Notes: generated by a model not told the origin, from the letters alone. DNA of 64,000 nt from Xanthomonas sp. SI (GCF_014236855.1 NZ_CP051261.1:682001-746000); one strand, 5' to 3'. Counted from the first letter of the stretch, positions 32,465 to 39,787 are shown. Numbers and translations: made by a program.

Positions 32465-32742
32465 GGTTTCGGCGACCTGATCCTGGCCAGCTCGGTAGCG
32501 ATCGCAGATTGGATCTGTCCTGCAGTCAGCAGCGGCACGTCGTCATTGACTCTCCCTACCCGCAAGCCACCTTTGAACAGAGGACCGAACTCGCGATCAC
32601 GGACGATGATCTGTGCACAGCCATGAGCGACAGAGACCACAACGTCCACGTCCTCAGCTTCGATGCCTAGACCACTGCATGTGACCGCCACCTCTTCCGC
32701 TGCGTGCCATCGGAACGAGTCGACGCTGGGCTGAGCGCTCAT
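32461..32742 (-). CDS. small protein following the prohead protease, unknown
   Basis: A 93-residue protein (AVTCSGLGIEAEDVDVVVSV; LFKGGLRVGRVNDDVPLLTA). Its start overlaps the protease stop as ATGA (32739-32742), and its end overlaps the next gene as GTGA. The position suggests a structural or head-completion role, but no family is recognised. Confidence 0.65.
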   Translation of the reverse strand: MSAQPSVDSFRWHAAEEVAVTCSGLGIEAEDVDVVVSVAHGCAQIIVRDREFGPLFKGGLRVGRVNDDVPLLTAGQIQSAIATELARIRSPKP

Positions 32743-33329
32743 CGTGCCGCCTTGATCAAAGGGACGGATCCGCGGTTGTCGATCAACCTGACACCGGCAT
32801 GCACAGACTTCCCGATCTTCGATTCCCGATTGCTAGGCACGGTGACAATCGACGTCTCGATCAGCTCCCACTTCTCCCACTTGGTACCGGTGGGGATAGG
32901 AGATCCCTTGAGGCCGATGAAGCCGATGCTGAAGGAGTCGACCAGCTTGGCCTCAATCATTGCCCAGGCCTCATCTGCGCGGCCCAGGCCCTCGGCCAAC
33001 TCGGCAACAATGTGCAGGCCCTGCGGCGTTACGCGCGCTTCCTTCACCCATCCAATGGGTTCGTCATGGCGATGCTGCCAGAGCAGGGGCAGGGGGAGAT
33101 TCCAGTTCCCACCGCCCGGCACCACGATGTCGCCATGGCGGTCCACGTTCGGCGTCGACGCCAATCCGCGTATGGTCCGCTTGCCGTTGCCGACGAACTT
33201 CTCCAAGCGGTGCATCTTCACTGCCATATGCGCCAAGCGTCCTGGCCTCTGGGTGCCGAGCCGCCGGTCAATGGCATCGTTCACCAGCTTGCCGATCTCG
33301 GTACCGAACTTCGCTGCATCGATTTGCAT
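32739..33329 (-). CDS. HK97-family prohead protease
   Basis: A 196-residue serine protease of the herpesvirus-assemblin-like HK97 prohead group that matures procapsids. It shows the family pattern GLASTPNVDRHGDIVVPGG, LPLLWQHRHDEPIGWV (with the catalytic His region) and VDSFSIGFIG (catalytic Ser). It lies directly downstream of the capsid gene (11-base gap). In most phages the protease precedes the capsid gene, so the order here is reversed. It would cleave the satellite's own capsid assembly. Confidence 0.88.
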   Translation of the reverse strand: MQIDAAKFGTEIGKLVNDAIDRRLGTQRPGRLAHMAVKMHRLEKFVGNGKRTIRGLASTPNVDRHGDIVVPGGGNWNLPLPLLWQHRHDEPIGWVKEARVTPQGLHIVAELAEGLGRADEAWAMIEAKLVDSFSIGFIGLKGSPIPTGTKWEKWELIETSIVTVPSNRESKIGKSVHAGVRLIDNRGSVPLIKAAR

Positions 33330-33340
33330 TCGATTACCTC

Positions 33341-34393
33341 TCAGCTCGCCGGCGGATAGTCAGCATTGGTCAACACCGAGACGCTGCCCGGCCGCTCGAC
33401 ACGCCAGTTCACGAACACCACACTCTTGAGCGCGACGAGGTTGCACTGGAACAGGCTCACCAGTTCGGTGGGACCCTCTTCGGGTGTGTCGCTCATCTGC
33501 AGGGCGGCCACGTCTGAGCGGTTCACATCGATGCCACCATCACCGCCAGCAATGCCCGTGGGATCAATCAGGGCGATCTGGCCGCCATCGGAATCCCGGG
33601 GCGAGCTCGAGCTGGTGAGAACCTGGATGCCAACGATGGTCCCGCCCCGAGGACCAACGTCGGGAAACACCAGGCCACTGCCGTTTCGATACAACCCGAG
33701 TTGCGCCGCCGTCTTCGGATCGGTGACGAAGAACGCTGCGCCGAGATCGCCAGAGAACCCCTCAATCAGTGCTGCGATGTCGGCCACGGGATCGCCAGTG
33801 CCGGCAACACTCGGTGCACCGTAGGTCACTGCAGCAGGGCGCACGACCTCGATGGAAGTGGACTCGCCAGCGTTGCTACGGTCCAGGAATGCTTCGTCCC
33901 ATGACGCTGCCACGGCACGGCGCAAGTCTCCTTCAAAGGTGGATTCAGCGACGCCGCCGAAGCGCACTGCCTCATCCGTCACAACGGTGATCGCCGCGAC
34001 TTGGGCAGGTTCGATGCCGGCGGTATTCAGGAGAGCCGCTTTGCTGACCGGAATGGGCTTGGCCTGGCCCACCCAGTAGCCGCGGCTGCCGCCGGTCATC
34101 CGAATCATGCGCACGCGGAATGGGATCTTGCGCAGGCCGGTCAAGCGGCCATAGATGGACTGGGCGCGGATCAGGTCAAAAAACTCTACGGCAGCGGGCG
34201 ACTGATTGCCGGTATCGCTGGTGCCCAATGCTGAGACGGCCGCTTTCGCGATGTCCTCAGCGCCCACCGGACCCCAGCGGGTGAGGGCGGTCTGGCGGAT
34301 CGAGTCAACATCCAGTCCACAGCCTCCCGCGCGCAGCAGCACACTGCGAGTGAAATTGCGGCCGCGGGCGGCAAGGGATACGCCTGAGTTCAT
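33341..34393 (-). CDS. HK97-fold major capsid protein
   Basis: A 350-residue capsid protein. The P-domain and A-domain patterns of HK97-type capsids are seen (EFFDLIRAQSIYGRLTGLRK; GYWVGQAKPIPVSKAA; AAITVVTDEAVRFG; ASWDEAFLDRSNAG; AAFFVTDPKTAAQLGLYR). The ATG at 34393 follows TGGAG. With this start there is little of the long N-terminal delta (scaffold) domain found in phage versions. A start at 34474 would add only 27 residues. It is the first structural gene of the coupled late operon and implies the satellite builds its own capsid. Confidence 0.9.
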   Translation of the reverse strand: MNSGVSLAARGRNFTRSVLLRAGGCGLDVDSIRQTALTRWGPVGAEDIAKAAVSALGTSDTGNQSPAAVEFFDLIRAQSIYGRLTGLRKIPFRVRMIRMTGGSRGYWVGQAKPIPVSKAALLNTAGIEPAQVAAITVVTDEAVRFGGVAESTFEGDLRRAVAASWDEAFLDRSNAGESTSIEVVRPAAVTYGAPSVAGTGDPVADIAALIEGFSGDLGAAFFVTDPKTAAQLGLYRNGSGLVFPDVGPRGGTIVGIQVLTSSSSPRDSDGGQIALIDPTGIAGGDGGIDVNRSDVAALQMSDTPEEGPTELVSLFQCNLVALKSVVFVNWRVERPGSVSVLTNADYPPAS

Positions 34394-34494
34394 TGCTGGC
34401 TCCAGTGAGGTTCGGATGCCAGAAAGGATGGGCCGACGCGTAGACGCGGGCCACGTGGGTTCACGTGGAATCACGGGGTTTTACGGAGTTTTCT

Positions 34495-34770
34495 TCAGCG
34501 CTCGACCATCAAAGCGGCAATGTCAGACAGACGATAGGTGCGCCGGCGGTTCACCCGGATGGTCGGGATCTTTTCCGACCTTGCCCAGTCCTCGAGGGTT
34601 CGAACAGAGCGGCCCAGGAGTTCAGCAGCTACGTCTTCGTGCACTCGCCCATCAGCAGTGACCATGTAGCCACGCGCTCGGCAGTCGCGCTCCAAGTCAT
34701 CGACGTTGATGGCGGTCTCTTCGCCTGGCCACCGCTGGCCGCAGCATGGACAGAAGGCGCGGGCGGTCAT
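34495..34770 (-). CDS. helix-turn-helix protein with N-terminal CxxC motif
   Basis: A 91-residue protein. An N-terminal FCPCCGQRW looks like half of a zinc ribbon. The C-terminal 50 residues are a MerR/excisionase-like helix-turn-helix (HEDVAAELLGRSVRTLEDWA, then KIPTIRVNRRRTYRLSDIAA). It stands between the iteron array and the capsid operon, a good place for a regulator of late genes. A TTG eight codons upstream is an alternative start. Confidence 0.75.
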   Translation of the reverse strand: MTARAFCPCCGQRWPGEETAINVDDLERDCRARGYMVTADGRVHEDVAAELLGRSVRTLEDWARSEKIPTIRVNRRRTYRLSDIAALMVER

Positions 34771-34878
34771 GGAGACCCCGAAACGGTTTGGCAAACGGTT
34801 CGGGCAACCCTTCGAAAGCCTTTCCCGAAGCCTTCCGGTAAGCCTTCCGCTGCCGCTGCCGCCGAATCGCCCAGGCGG

Positions 34879-35233
34879 TGAGCGCTCATTGAGTGCTCAG
34901 TGAGCCGCGCGCCTGCTCGTAGCATGCGAACGCATCGATTTAGCATGCGAACGCAGTGCGAGCGCATCGCCGTTCGCCGAACGCTCGTCGATCGCTCGCC
35001 GATTTGGCCGCCGTGGTGCTGGAGCGGTAATCCAGAGCCTGGAGCAGCACCAGAAATGCGCACTAGCCCTGGTAATACTTTTAAGGTGTTCACGGGGCGA
35101 ACAACGTTGGGGTCGAAAACAGCCCTGACTAGTTCACGGGGCGAATAAGTCAGCGATTTCTTGTTCACGGGGCGAACAAGGCGAGGCGCGACTAGTTCAC
35201 GGGGCGAACAAGAGTTGTTCACGGGGCGAACAA
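34879..35233. other. putative replication origin of the satellite
   Basis: This gene-free stretch holds five 17-bp iterons, a 15-bp direct pair TAGCATGCGAACGCA (34920-34934 and 34941-34955, 21 bases apart), and two palindromes, TGAGCGCTCA (34879) and TGAGTGCTCA (34890). It lies just after the replication-type gene, as origins do in several satellites and plasmids. A 160-codon frame across it is a repeat artefact. Confidence 0.75.
35088..35233. repeat. five iterons
   Basis: GTTCACGGGGCGAACAA occurs at 35088, 35132 (with one T for C), 35163, 35195 and 35217. Start-to-start spacings are 44, 31, 32 and 22 bases, close to 4, 3, 3 and 2 helical turns, so all copies face one side of the DNA. Each copy has an internal dyad (TTC...GAA). 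Confidence 0.92.
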
Positions 35234-35245
35234 CTCTTTGCGTTT

Positions 35246-35719
35246 TCACGCGGCGCTCCTGAGCTTCGTTTCGGGCATCGATTTGCGCGTCCCCGTGGTC
35301 CTGCGGAAGTCCGGCTTCTTCTCTTTCCAGGCATTGGTTGGCTTGGGCGAAAGACCCCAGCCAGCGTCCAGTGGCTTCTCCTTTTTGTGGTCGACTCGAC
35401 GCCAGCTGAAGGCGTGCAGGTTCTCTTTGTTCCTGCCGCCTTGCTGGGTTCGCTCGATGATCCCGTAGTGCTCAAGCTCGCGCACTGCGAGGAACAAGGT
35501 CGCCGACGAATTCCACCCCACGTGCTGCATCAGGGACCAGGACGCGCACAGGTAGCCGTTGTTGAATCCCGTGTACTGCGCGCCGAGGTCATGGAGCAGC
35601 TTGTGCGCCCAGGCGCTCAGGCGTACGAAGTTCGGGTGGCGCAGGAGTGTGTAGGGCACAACGAAGGCTGAGCCTCCGTCGATGTCGTCCCACCGATTGT
35701 CTTGCTTCTTCCTGCCCAT
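35246..35719 (-). CDS. winged-helix replication-initiation-like protein
   Basis: A 157-residue protein. The N-terminal 100 residues have the pattern of winged-helix replication proteins of plasmids and prophages (FVVPYTLLRHPNFVRLSAWA; SWSLMQHVGWNSSATLFLAV; LEHYGIIERTQQGGR). The C-terminus is Lys-rich (PTNAWKEKKPDFRR). It ends 13 bases from the iteron array, its likely binding site. It has no helicase or primase domain, so host or helper enzymes would be recruited. The assignment rests on pattern and context. Confidence 0.72.
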   Translation of the reverse strand: MGRKKQDNRWDDIDGGSAFVVPYTLLRHPNFVRLSAWAHKLLHDLGAQYTGFNNGYLCASWSLMQHVGWNSSATLFLAVRELEHYGIIERTQQGGRNKENLHAFSWRRVDHKKEKPLDAGWGLSPKPTNAWKEKKPDFRRTTGTRKSMPETKLRSAA

Positions 35720-35729
35720 GTGCGCTCGC

Positions 35730-35948
35730 TCAGGCCGCCACGCCCGACAACTGCTTGGTCAGCAGCCGCCGGTTGTGCTCGCAGACCGCGCGATCGTTGA
35801 GGTACGTGGGTGCGTTGCACCCCATGCCGATGAGCGTGTCCAAGGCGCTCTCCGCGGCCTTCGTGCTGGCGAGCCAGCGCTCGACCTGGGCGCGCGGCAC
35901 GTCGCGCAGCTGGCGAGCCGTGAGGCAGCGCATGGGGCGGTAGCTCAT
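35730..35948 (-). CDS. small satellite protein, unknown
   Basis: A 72-residue protein (MRCLTARQLRDVPRAQVERW; GMGCNAPTYLNDRAVCEHNR) whose ATG overlaps the preceding stop (ATGA, 35945-35948). It is the gene before the replication-type protein in the leftward early operon. No domain is recognised. Confidence 0.65.
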   Translation of the reverse strand: MSYRPMRCLTARQLRDVPRAQVERWLASTKAAESALDTLIGMGCNAPTYLNDRAVCEHNRRLLTKQLSGVAA

Positions 35949-36400
35949 CTGGCTTTCTCCCGGTTCTGGATGGTTGCGGGCCGCGCCTTGGGAGACCGGT
36001 CGGAATAGCGGAAAGGTTGATCAGTAGGCTTCAACGGCTGACGTTTGGCTTTGGGACGACGCACGATGCGCTCTGCGGGGAACTGCACCACGATCGCGTG
36101 CGAAAGCGTGCCTCTGGAGTGCGCGCTATGCGCGTCGATCCTGCTCAGGTACTTGAGCCTTTCCATCTGCGCTTCTGTGTCGCTTCCGTCATAGAGTTCC
36201 CTGTCTCTTCGGACGCTTTCTCGTATCGCGCGGGTGACCATCTCGAACGCTTTCGTGTAGCTATCGTGCTCGCCGAAGCAATCCAGGCGCTCGAAGTACA
36301 GCCGCATCAAGAAAAAGCCGGCGGCATTGGTGTCGGCCGCGTTCTGCAGCAGTCGCCGGCGATCCACGTTCGGCGAAAGTTGGTGTATCGTTGCGGTCAT
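35945..36400 (-). CDS. early-operon protein of the satellite, unknown
   Basis: A 151-residue protein with a helical first two thirds (AAGFFLMRLYFERLDCFGEH; AQMERLKYLSRIDAHSAHSR) and a very basic tail (ERIVRRPKAKRQPLKPTDQP), suggesting nucleic-acid contact. GAGGAA precedes the ATG at 36400. It is coupled to the 72-residue gene downstream. Confidence 0.65.
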   Translation of the reverse strand: MTATIHQLSPNVDRRRLLQNAADTNAAGFFLMRLYFERLDCFGEHDSYTKAFEMVTRAIRESVRRDRELYDGSDTEAQMERLKYLSRIDAHSAHSRGTLSHAIVVQFPAERIVRRPKAKRQPLKPTDQPFRYSDRSPKARPATIQNREKAR

Positions 36401-36475
36401 GGTCGTTCCTCGTGAGGGTTCGGTCTGCTTTTGACGGCTCGGGTCTGACCACCCGGGCCGTTTCTACGTTCGGAA

Positions 36476-36673
36476 TCATGGTTTCTTCCAAGGTGCCGCC
36501 AGACGCTCCAGGCGCGAGCGCGCATGCGCCAGGGCTTCGTTGATCGCTGCCAGCGTGTCCGGCTCGTCGGCGTACTCGGCGGCCCGCTGTTCCAACTCCT
36601 TCACCCGGTGCTCGGCATCGCCGATTGCCTGAACTTCCAGACTGGGCGAATAGCTCAGCGCCGCGCAATTCAT
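36476..36673 (-). CDS. small coiled-coil protein after alpA
   Basis: A 65-residue mostly helical peptide (EHRVKELEQRAAEYADEPDT; INEALAHARSRLERLAAPW) of coiled-coil character. Its ATG overlaps the stop of the AlpA-like gene (ATGA, 36670-36673), so it belongs to the leftward early operon. The function is unknown. Confidence 0.65.
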   Translation of the reverse strand: MNCAALSYSPSLEVQAIGDAEHRVKELEQRAAEYADEPDTLAAINEALAHARSRLERLAAPWKKP

Positions 36674-36882
36674 GCCGCGGCACCGCGGCTGTCGCTCGTC
36701 TCGACAACGGATCCCTCGATGTAGGCGTCCAGGTCCGCGCGGCGGTAGAACACCCGGCCGCCGATTTTCAGATAGCGGGGGCCGCGCCCCTCCATGCGCA
36801 TCTTGTCCAGCGTGCTGACGCTGATTCCCAAGTGCTTGGCGGCTGCTGGCACCTTGAGCCGGTTAGCGGGGACGCTATTCAT
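36670..36882 (-). CDS. AlpA-family excisionase/activator
   Basis: A 70-residue AlpA/HTH_17-type DNA-binding protein: LKVPAAAKHLGISVSTLDKM, then RYLKIGGRVFYRRADLDAYI. AGGAGG lies 6 bases before the ATG at 36882, which settles the start over longer frames. In PICIs and P4-like elements AlpA is the switch gene of the early operon. Here it is divergent from the ribbon-helix-helix gene, with repeated operator-like boxes between them. Confidence 0.85.
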   Translation of the reverse strand: MNSVPANRLKVPAAAKHLGISVSTLDKMRMEGRGPRYLKIGGRVFYRRADLDAYIEGSVVETSDSRGAAA

Positions 36883-36910
36883 ATTTCCTCCTGTGGCTTG
36901 GTTCATTGGT

Positions 36911-36988
36911 GGACCTTTGTTGTCCGTGCACCTAATCGAACCATTGTTGTCCCTTGCTGTCAAGGACATTTGTTGTCCATACTTGTCC
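36911..36988. promoter_or_regulatory. repeated operator boxes between alpA and the RHH gene
   Basis: TTGTTGTCC occurs at 36917, 36944 and 36970, with a shorter CTTGTCC at 36982. Spacings of 27 and 26 bases separate the full copies. GGAC at 36911 and at 36964 give dyads with the following GTCC. Binding by the adjacent ribbon-helix-helix protein is the obvious candidate. Confidence 0.7.
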
Positions 36989-36989
36989 C

Positions 36990-37400
36990 ATGACCTCCGA
37001 ATACCACCAGTTCAAGCTCCGCATCCCCGTAGACTTGATGCGCCGTATCGAGGCCCAAGCGGATGCCGCCGGGCGATCGACTTCAGCAGAGATGATCTGG
37101 CGACTAGAGAAATCGTTCGATTCCAACCTCACGTACCTTCTTCTTGACCGCCGAACGGAAGAGTTGAATTCAACGCGAGAAGCCTGGTTTGTCTTGGCAG
37201 AGGAGCTGCGAGATCTACGGAAAAAACGCGGAGCGGGTGGTTTATCCGTTTCCGACTTCGCAGCGCTGGAGTCGCAGATCCGAGCCAAAGAGCGGGATCT
37301 GGCGATTGCCAAGGATCAGCACTTGCGTGTCGGTGCCGAGTTCGATGCGCTGCTCGAAGACCTCAAGCAGAAGGTGTCCGCCGAAATTCCCCAGGAATAG
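36990..37400 (+). CDS. ribbon-helix-helix (Arc-like) DNA-binding regulator
   Basis: A 136-residue protein. Residues 4-45 form an Arc/MetJ ribbon-helix-helix (YHQFKLRIPVDLMRRIEAQA; GRSTSAEMIWRLEKS). The rest is a coiled coil (SQIRAKERDLAIAKDQHLRV). It probably represses the divergent alpA operon, as the master repressor does in other satellites, and may be relieved by a helper-phage protein. It is two bases upstream of the integrase gene and so co-transcribed with it. The ATG at 36990 is preferred to a start at 36954. Confidence 0.85.
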   Translation: MTSEYHQFKLRIPVDLMRRIEAQADAAGRSTSAEMIWRLEKSFDSNLTYLLLDRRTEELNSTREAWFVLAEELRDLRKKRGAGGLSVSDFAALESQIRAKERDLAIAKDQHLRVGAEFDALLEDLKQKVSAEIPQE

Positions 37401-37402
37401 CG

Positions 37403-38566
37403 ATGACAGCGTTCAGCAAGCTCACTCGCGCCGGCATGCGCGGCCTGCAGCCTGGCCAGTCGCTGAGCGAGCACGGCATCACCTACACGCGCACCAGCAG
37501 CGGGGACGGCCGGTGGTCGGTCAACGTGATGGTCAATCGCCAGCGGCACCACCAGGTGGTCGGCTTGGAGTCGGAGGGCTACACCCGCACGCAGGCCGAA
37601 GACGTTGTGAGCGCGCTGAAGGCCGCCAAGCGCTCAGCCGCACATGGGGTAGCAGGTAGCCGTCAGGCGCGCGCTCTGAGCATTTCCCAGGCTGCGGACG
37701 ACTACCTGGCATACCTGGCCAAGCACGATGGGCGGGACCTGGTGGCGAAGAGGATGCGATTCCAGCAGCACCTGGTGCCGCACCTGGGCCAGAAGCAGGC
37801 CGCGCGCATGACCGATGACGACTGGATGGCCTACGTCGCCAAGCGCAAGGCCGAGGGTGCGAGCCCGGCGACGATCAACCGGGAGCGGTCGGCGCTGCTG
37901 CACATGCTCAACACGATGCGCCGGCGCAAGCTCTTGGCCGCGGTGCCGCTGCTGGCGCGCCAGGCCGAGCCTGAGGGCAAGCTGGTGTATCTGACGCCGG
38001 CCGAGTCGCAGCGCCTCCTGAAGGCTGCAGCGAACGATCAATCGGACTTGGCGCACCGCTTCGTCATGGTGACGCTCTACACCGGCCTGCGGCACAGCGC
38101 CGCGCTGAACCTGCGCGCGGCCGATGTCGACGTGGAGCGGCGCATCCTGTGGATCCGTCACGACAAGGCCGGCCGGCGCGAGCAGGCCATGCCGCAGGTG
38201 CTGGCCGACTACCTGGGCGAGGTGATCGCCGACATGGAGCCCGAGGCCTTCCTCTTCGCCTCGCCGCGCGCGAAGTCGGGCAGGGTCTACCAGATGAACG
38301 CCATCTTCAGTCGATGCGTCGAGCGCGCCGGCATCAGCAAGCACGTCACCCCGCACACGATGCGCCACACCGCGGCGACCAACGCGGCGCATGCCGGCCT
38401 CGACGCGGCGACGATCCAGATGATGGGCGGATGGAAGACACGCGCCATGGCGGAACGGTACACTCACGCCGCTTCGATGCGGGACGCGATGGATGCCCTC
38501 CAGAGTCGGCTGACAAGCCGCAGGGTTACACCGAAATTGCAACGGCGATCGCGCAAATCCGCTTGA
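37403..38566 (+). CDS. int: tyrosine-type integrase
   Basis: A 387-residue phage-type integrase that should recombine the tRNA attB site. An N-terminal arm-binding part and a SAM-like core-binding domain (ISQAADDYLAYLAKHDG) precede the catalytic domain. Catalytic residues are Arg in YTGLRHSAALNLRAADV, His-x-x-Arg in TPHTMRHTAATNAAHAG, Trp in MGGWKTRAMAERY (in place of the second His) and Tyr in ERYTHAA. The stop is only 10 bases before the intact tRNA, and AGGAA inside the preceding gene serves as its ribosome-binding site. Confidence 0.95.
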   Translation: MTAFSKLTRAGMRGLQPGQSLSEHGITYTRTSSGDGRWSVNVMVNRQRHHQVVGLESEGYTRTQAEDVVSALKAAKRSAAHGVAGSRQARALSISQAADDYLAYLAKHDGRDLVAKRMRFQQHLVPHLGQKQAARMTDDDWMAYVAKRKAEGASPATINRERSALLHMLNTMRRRKLLAAVPLLARQAEPEGKLVYLTPAESQRLLKAAANDQSDLAHRFVMVTLYTGLRHSAALNLRAADVDVERRILWIRHDKAGRREQAMPQVLADYLGEVIADMEPEAFLFASPRAKSGRVYQMNAIFSRCVERAGISKHVTPHTMRHTAATNAAHAGLDAATIQMMGGWKTRAMAERYTHAASMRDAMDALQSRLTSRRVTPKLQRRSRKSA

Positions 38567-38576
38567 AACCCTTTCA

Positions 38577-38652
38577 GGGCCTATAGCTCAACGGTTAGAG
38601 CAGAGGACTCATAATCCTTTGGTTCCAGGTTCGAATCCTGGTGGGCCCACCA
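38577..38652 (+). tRNA. tRNA with CAU anticodon, probably tRNA-Ile2 (lysidine type)
   Basis: A complete 76-base cloverleaf with encoded CCA. The acceptor is GGGCCTA paired with TGGGCCC, the anticodon CAT is at 38610-38612, and the T arm contains GGTTCGAATCC. The D-loop and anticodon region look more like tRNA-Ile2 (ileX type) than elongator tRNA-Met, and C4-G69 and C5-G68 suit TilS recognition, but a Met call is possible. Its first 41 bases are the attR repeat, and its 5' neighbour is the integrase gene, so its promoter is inside the element. Confidence 0.93.
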
Positions 38653-38655
38653 TCA

Positions 38656-38724
38656 GCATGCAAAGGCAATCGCATGCTGTCTGCTCTTCAAGATGAGTGG
38701 ACGTTGGAAGTGAGCCTGATCCCA
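38656..38724 (+). repeat. dispersed 70-bp repeat, copy A
   Basis: Begins GCATGCAAAGGCAATCGCAT and ends near GTGAGCCTGATCCCA. It is a diverged match to copies at 39718 and 40600. All three lie in the same orientation directly after a gene end or in a spacer. Confidence 0.7.
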
Positions 38725-38752
38725 TTCTTGTAGTGTTGGTGAGGCCGTCGTC

Positions 38753-39598
38753 TTAGAAGCGCGCGATGTACATCGTTGACTCGAGAAGGCAATGCGAAGC
38801 GATGGCGCCGGGCAGATCGAATAGGCGTGGCTTTGCACGGAAGTCGAAGAGACGATAGAGGCGGTATTTGTCAGCATCGGCTTCCGAGCGCGCCAGTTCG
38901 TTGCGGCTGACATGGAATGGAGTCAGGATGCCGAATGCGGTGGTCTTTACCTCGATGAGTCGTTCTCGGCCATTGATCTCGTAGGAGAGTACGTCGTAGC
39001 CTAGGCCATCGCCTTGAGAAGCGGCTATGTGTTCGACCCGATTGGCCAGGCGTTTCTGGCCAGCTGCATGAAGGCGGCGGGTTTCCAACTCTATTACGAA
39101 CAACTCGCCGGCCCGGCCCAACGATTGATTCCGCGCTTCTTGTGCCAGGTAGTCGCGTTGGACAAGCGAGAATCGGGGCAGGTAGATAGGTGGTGTCTCT
39201 CGCACCCGCGCCGCTGTCGGTGCCGGAACCCATACGGCATCCGTATCCTCTGGGGCGATCATGACGGCTGGTCGTAGCACGGCGGATTGAGCGGCCGCCT
39301 GTAGTGCATCGTTCGACTGCGCCTGACCTCCCACCACATCGAACAACAGGGTCTGATAGTTGCCACGCGGCTTGTAGCCATCGATGTACGGGTAGCCGAG
39401 TGCGAGAAGGACTGCGCTAATGTTGCAGTGCTTGAACTCGATGGCGGCCCGATTGCGCCCGTCAAGCCGCTCGGCCAGCGCACGTGCATGTACGGTCTTG
39501 CTATACCGCTGGCCGTTCAGTTCGAGCGTGAGCATGTGCAAGTAGTCGGCGACGCAGGCCTCCACTTCTTCATGCGACCAGTCTGTGCCCCGTGCCAT
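38753..39598 (-). CDS. DUF3883 domain protein (PD-(D/E)XK-like)
   Basis: A 281-residue protein. The C-terminal 120 residues match the DUF3883 pattern: GRAGELFVIELETRRL, then GYDVLSYEINGRERLIEVKT, with the Asp and Glu-x-Lys of a nuclease-like fold. The N-terminal half (YLHMLTLELNGQRYSKTVHA; AIEFKHCNISAVLLALGYPY) is a conserved companion found with it. DUF3883 proteins are frequent near restriction and other defence genes, so a defence role is possible. It lies just outside attR. The ATG at 39598 (MARGTDWSHEE) is preferred over a start seven codons earlier. Confidence 0.82.
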   Translation of the reverse strand: MARGTDWSHEEVEACVADYLHMLTLELNGQRYSKTVHARALAERLDGRNRAAIEFKHCNISAVLLALGYPYIDGYKPRGNYQTLLFDVVGGQAQSNDALQAAAQSAVLRPAVMIAPEDTDAVWVPAPTAARVRETPPIYLPRFSLVQRDYLAQEARNQSLGRAGELFVIELETRRLHAAGQKRLANRVEHIAASQGDGLGYDVLSYEINGRERLIEVKTTAFGILTPFHVSRNELARSEADADKYRLYRLFDFRAKPRLFDLPGAIASHCLLESTMYIARF

Positions 39599-39717
39599 AC
39601 AGTTCCCCTCGCCTGTCATCAGGTTAACTGGCGTGAAGTGTTGGGGCTAGTCCTGGCAGCAATAGGTGCATTGGCGATGTGATGCGGGTGGTTGCTATTG
39701 CTGGTGAGCCGCCAGGA

Positions 39718-39787
39718 GCATGCAAAGGCAATTGCATGTTGCCCGCTCTTGAAAGTAAGCGGATGTTAGAAGTGAAAGTGACCCGTT
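39718..39787 (+). repeat. dispersed 70-bp repeat, copy B
   Basis: Begins GCATGCAAAGGCAATTGCAT and contains GGATGTTAGAAGTGAAAGTG ACCC. It is the copy closest to the presumed consensus. Confidence 0.7.

Larger units (their letters stand above)
28256..38617. mobile_element. integrated phage-satellite-like element in a tRNA gene
   Basis: Bounded by the 41-bp direct repeats 28256-28296 and 38577-38617. The contents fit a satellite: a tyrosine integrase beside the tRNA, a ribbon-helix-helix regulator divergent from an AlpA-like gene, small early genes, a winged-helix replication-type protein with an iteron array, an HTH/zinc protein, then capsid protein, prohead protease, small-terminase-like protein and virion-like peptides in one coupled operon, with cargo genes near attL. 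No portal, large terminase, tail or lysis gene is seen, so it would need a helper phage to make particles. PICI-like is the closest plan I know; the exact class is inference. Confidence 0.85.

Noticed and set aside
35088..35233. CRISPR-like array
   Set aside because: The units are 17 bp, spacers are 5-27 bp and unequal, there are no cas genes, and the units have a dyad and helical phasing. These are iterons.
34767..35249. 160-codon frame over the iteron array
   Set aside because: Its residues repeat exactly with the DNA iterons and it has no family likeness. The DNA repeats explain it.
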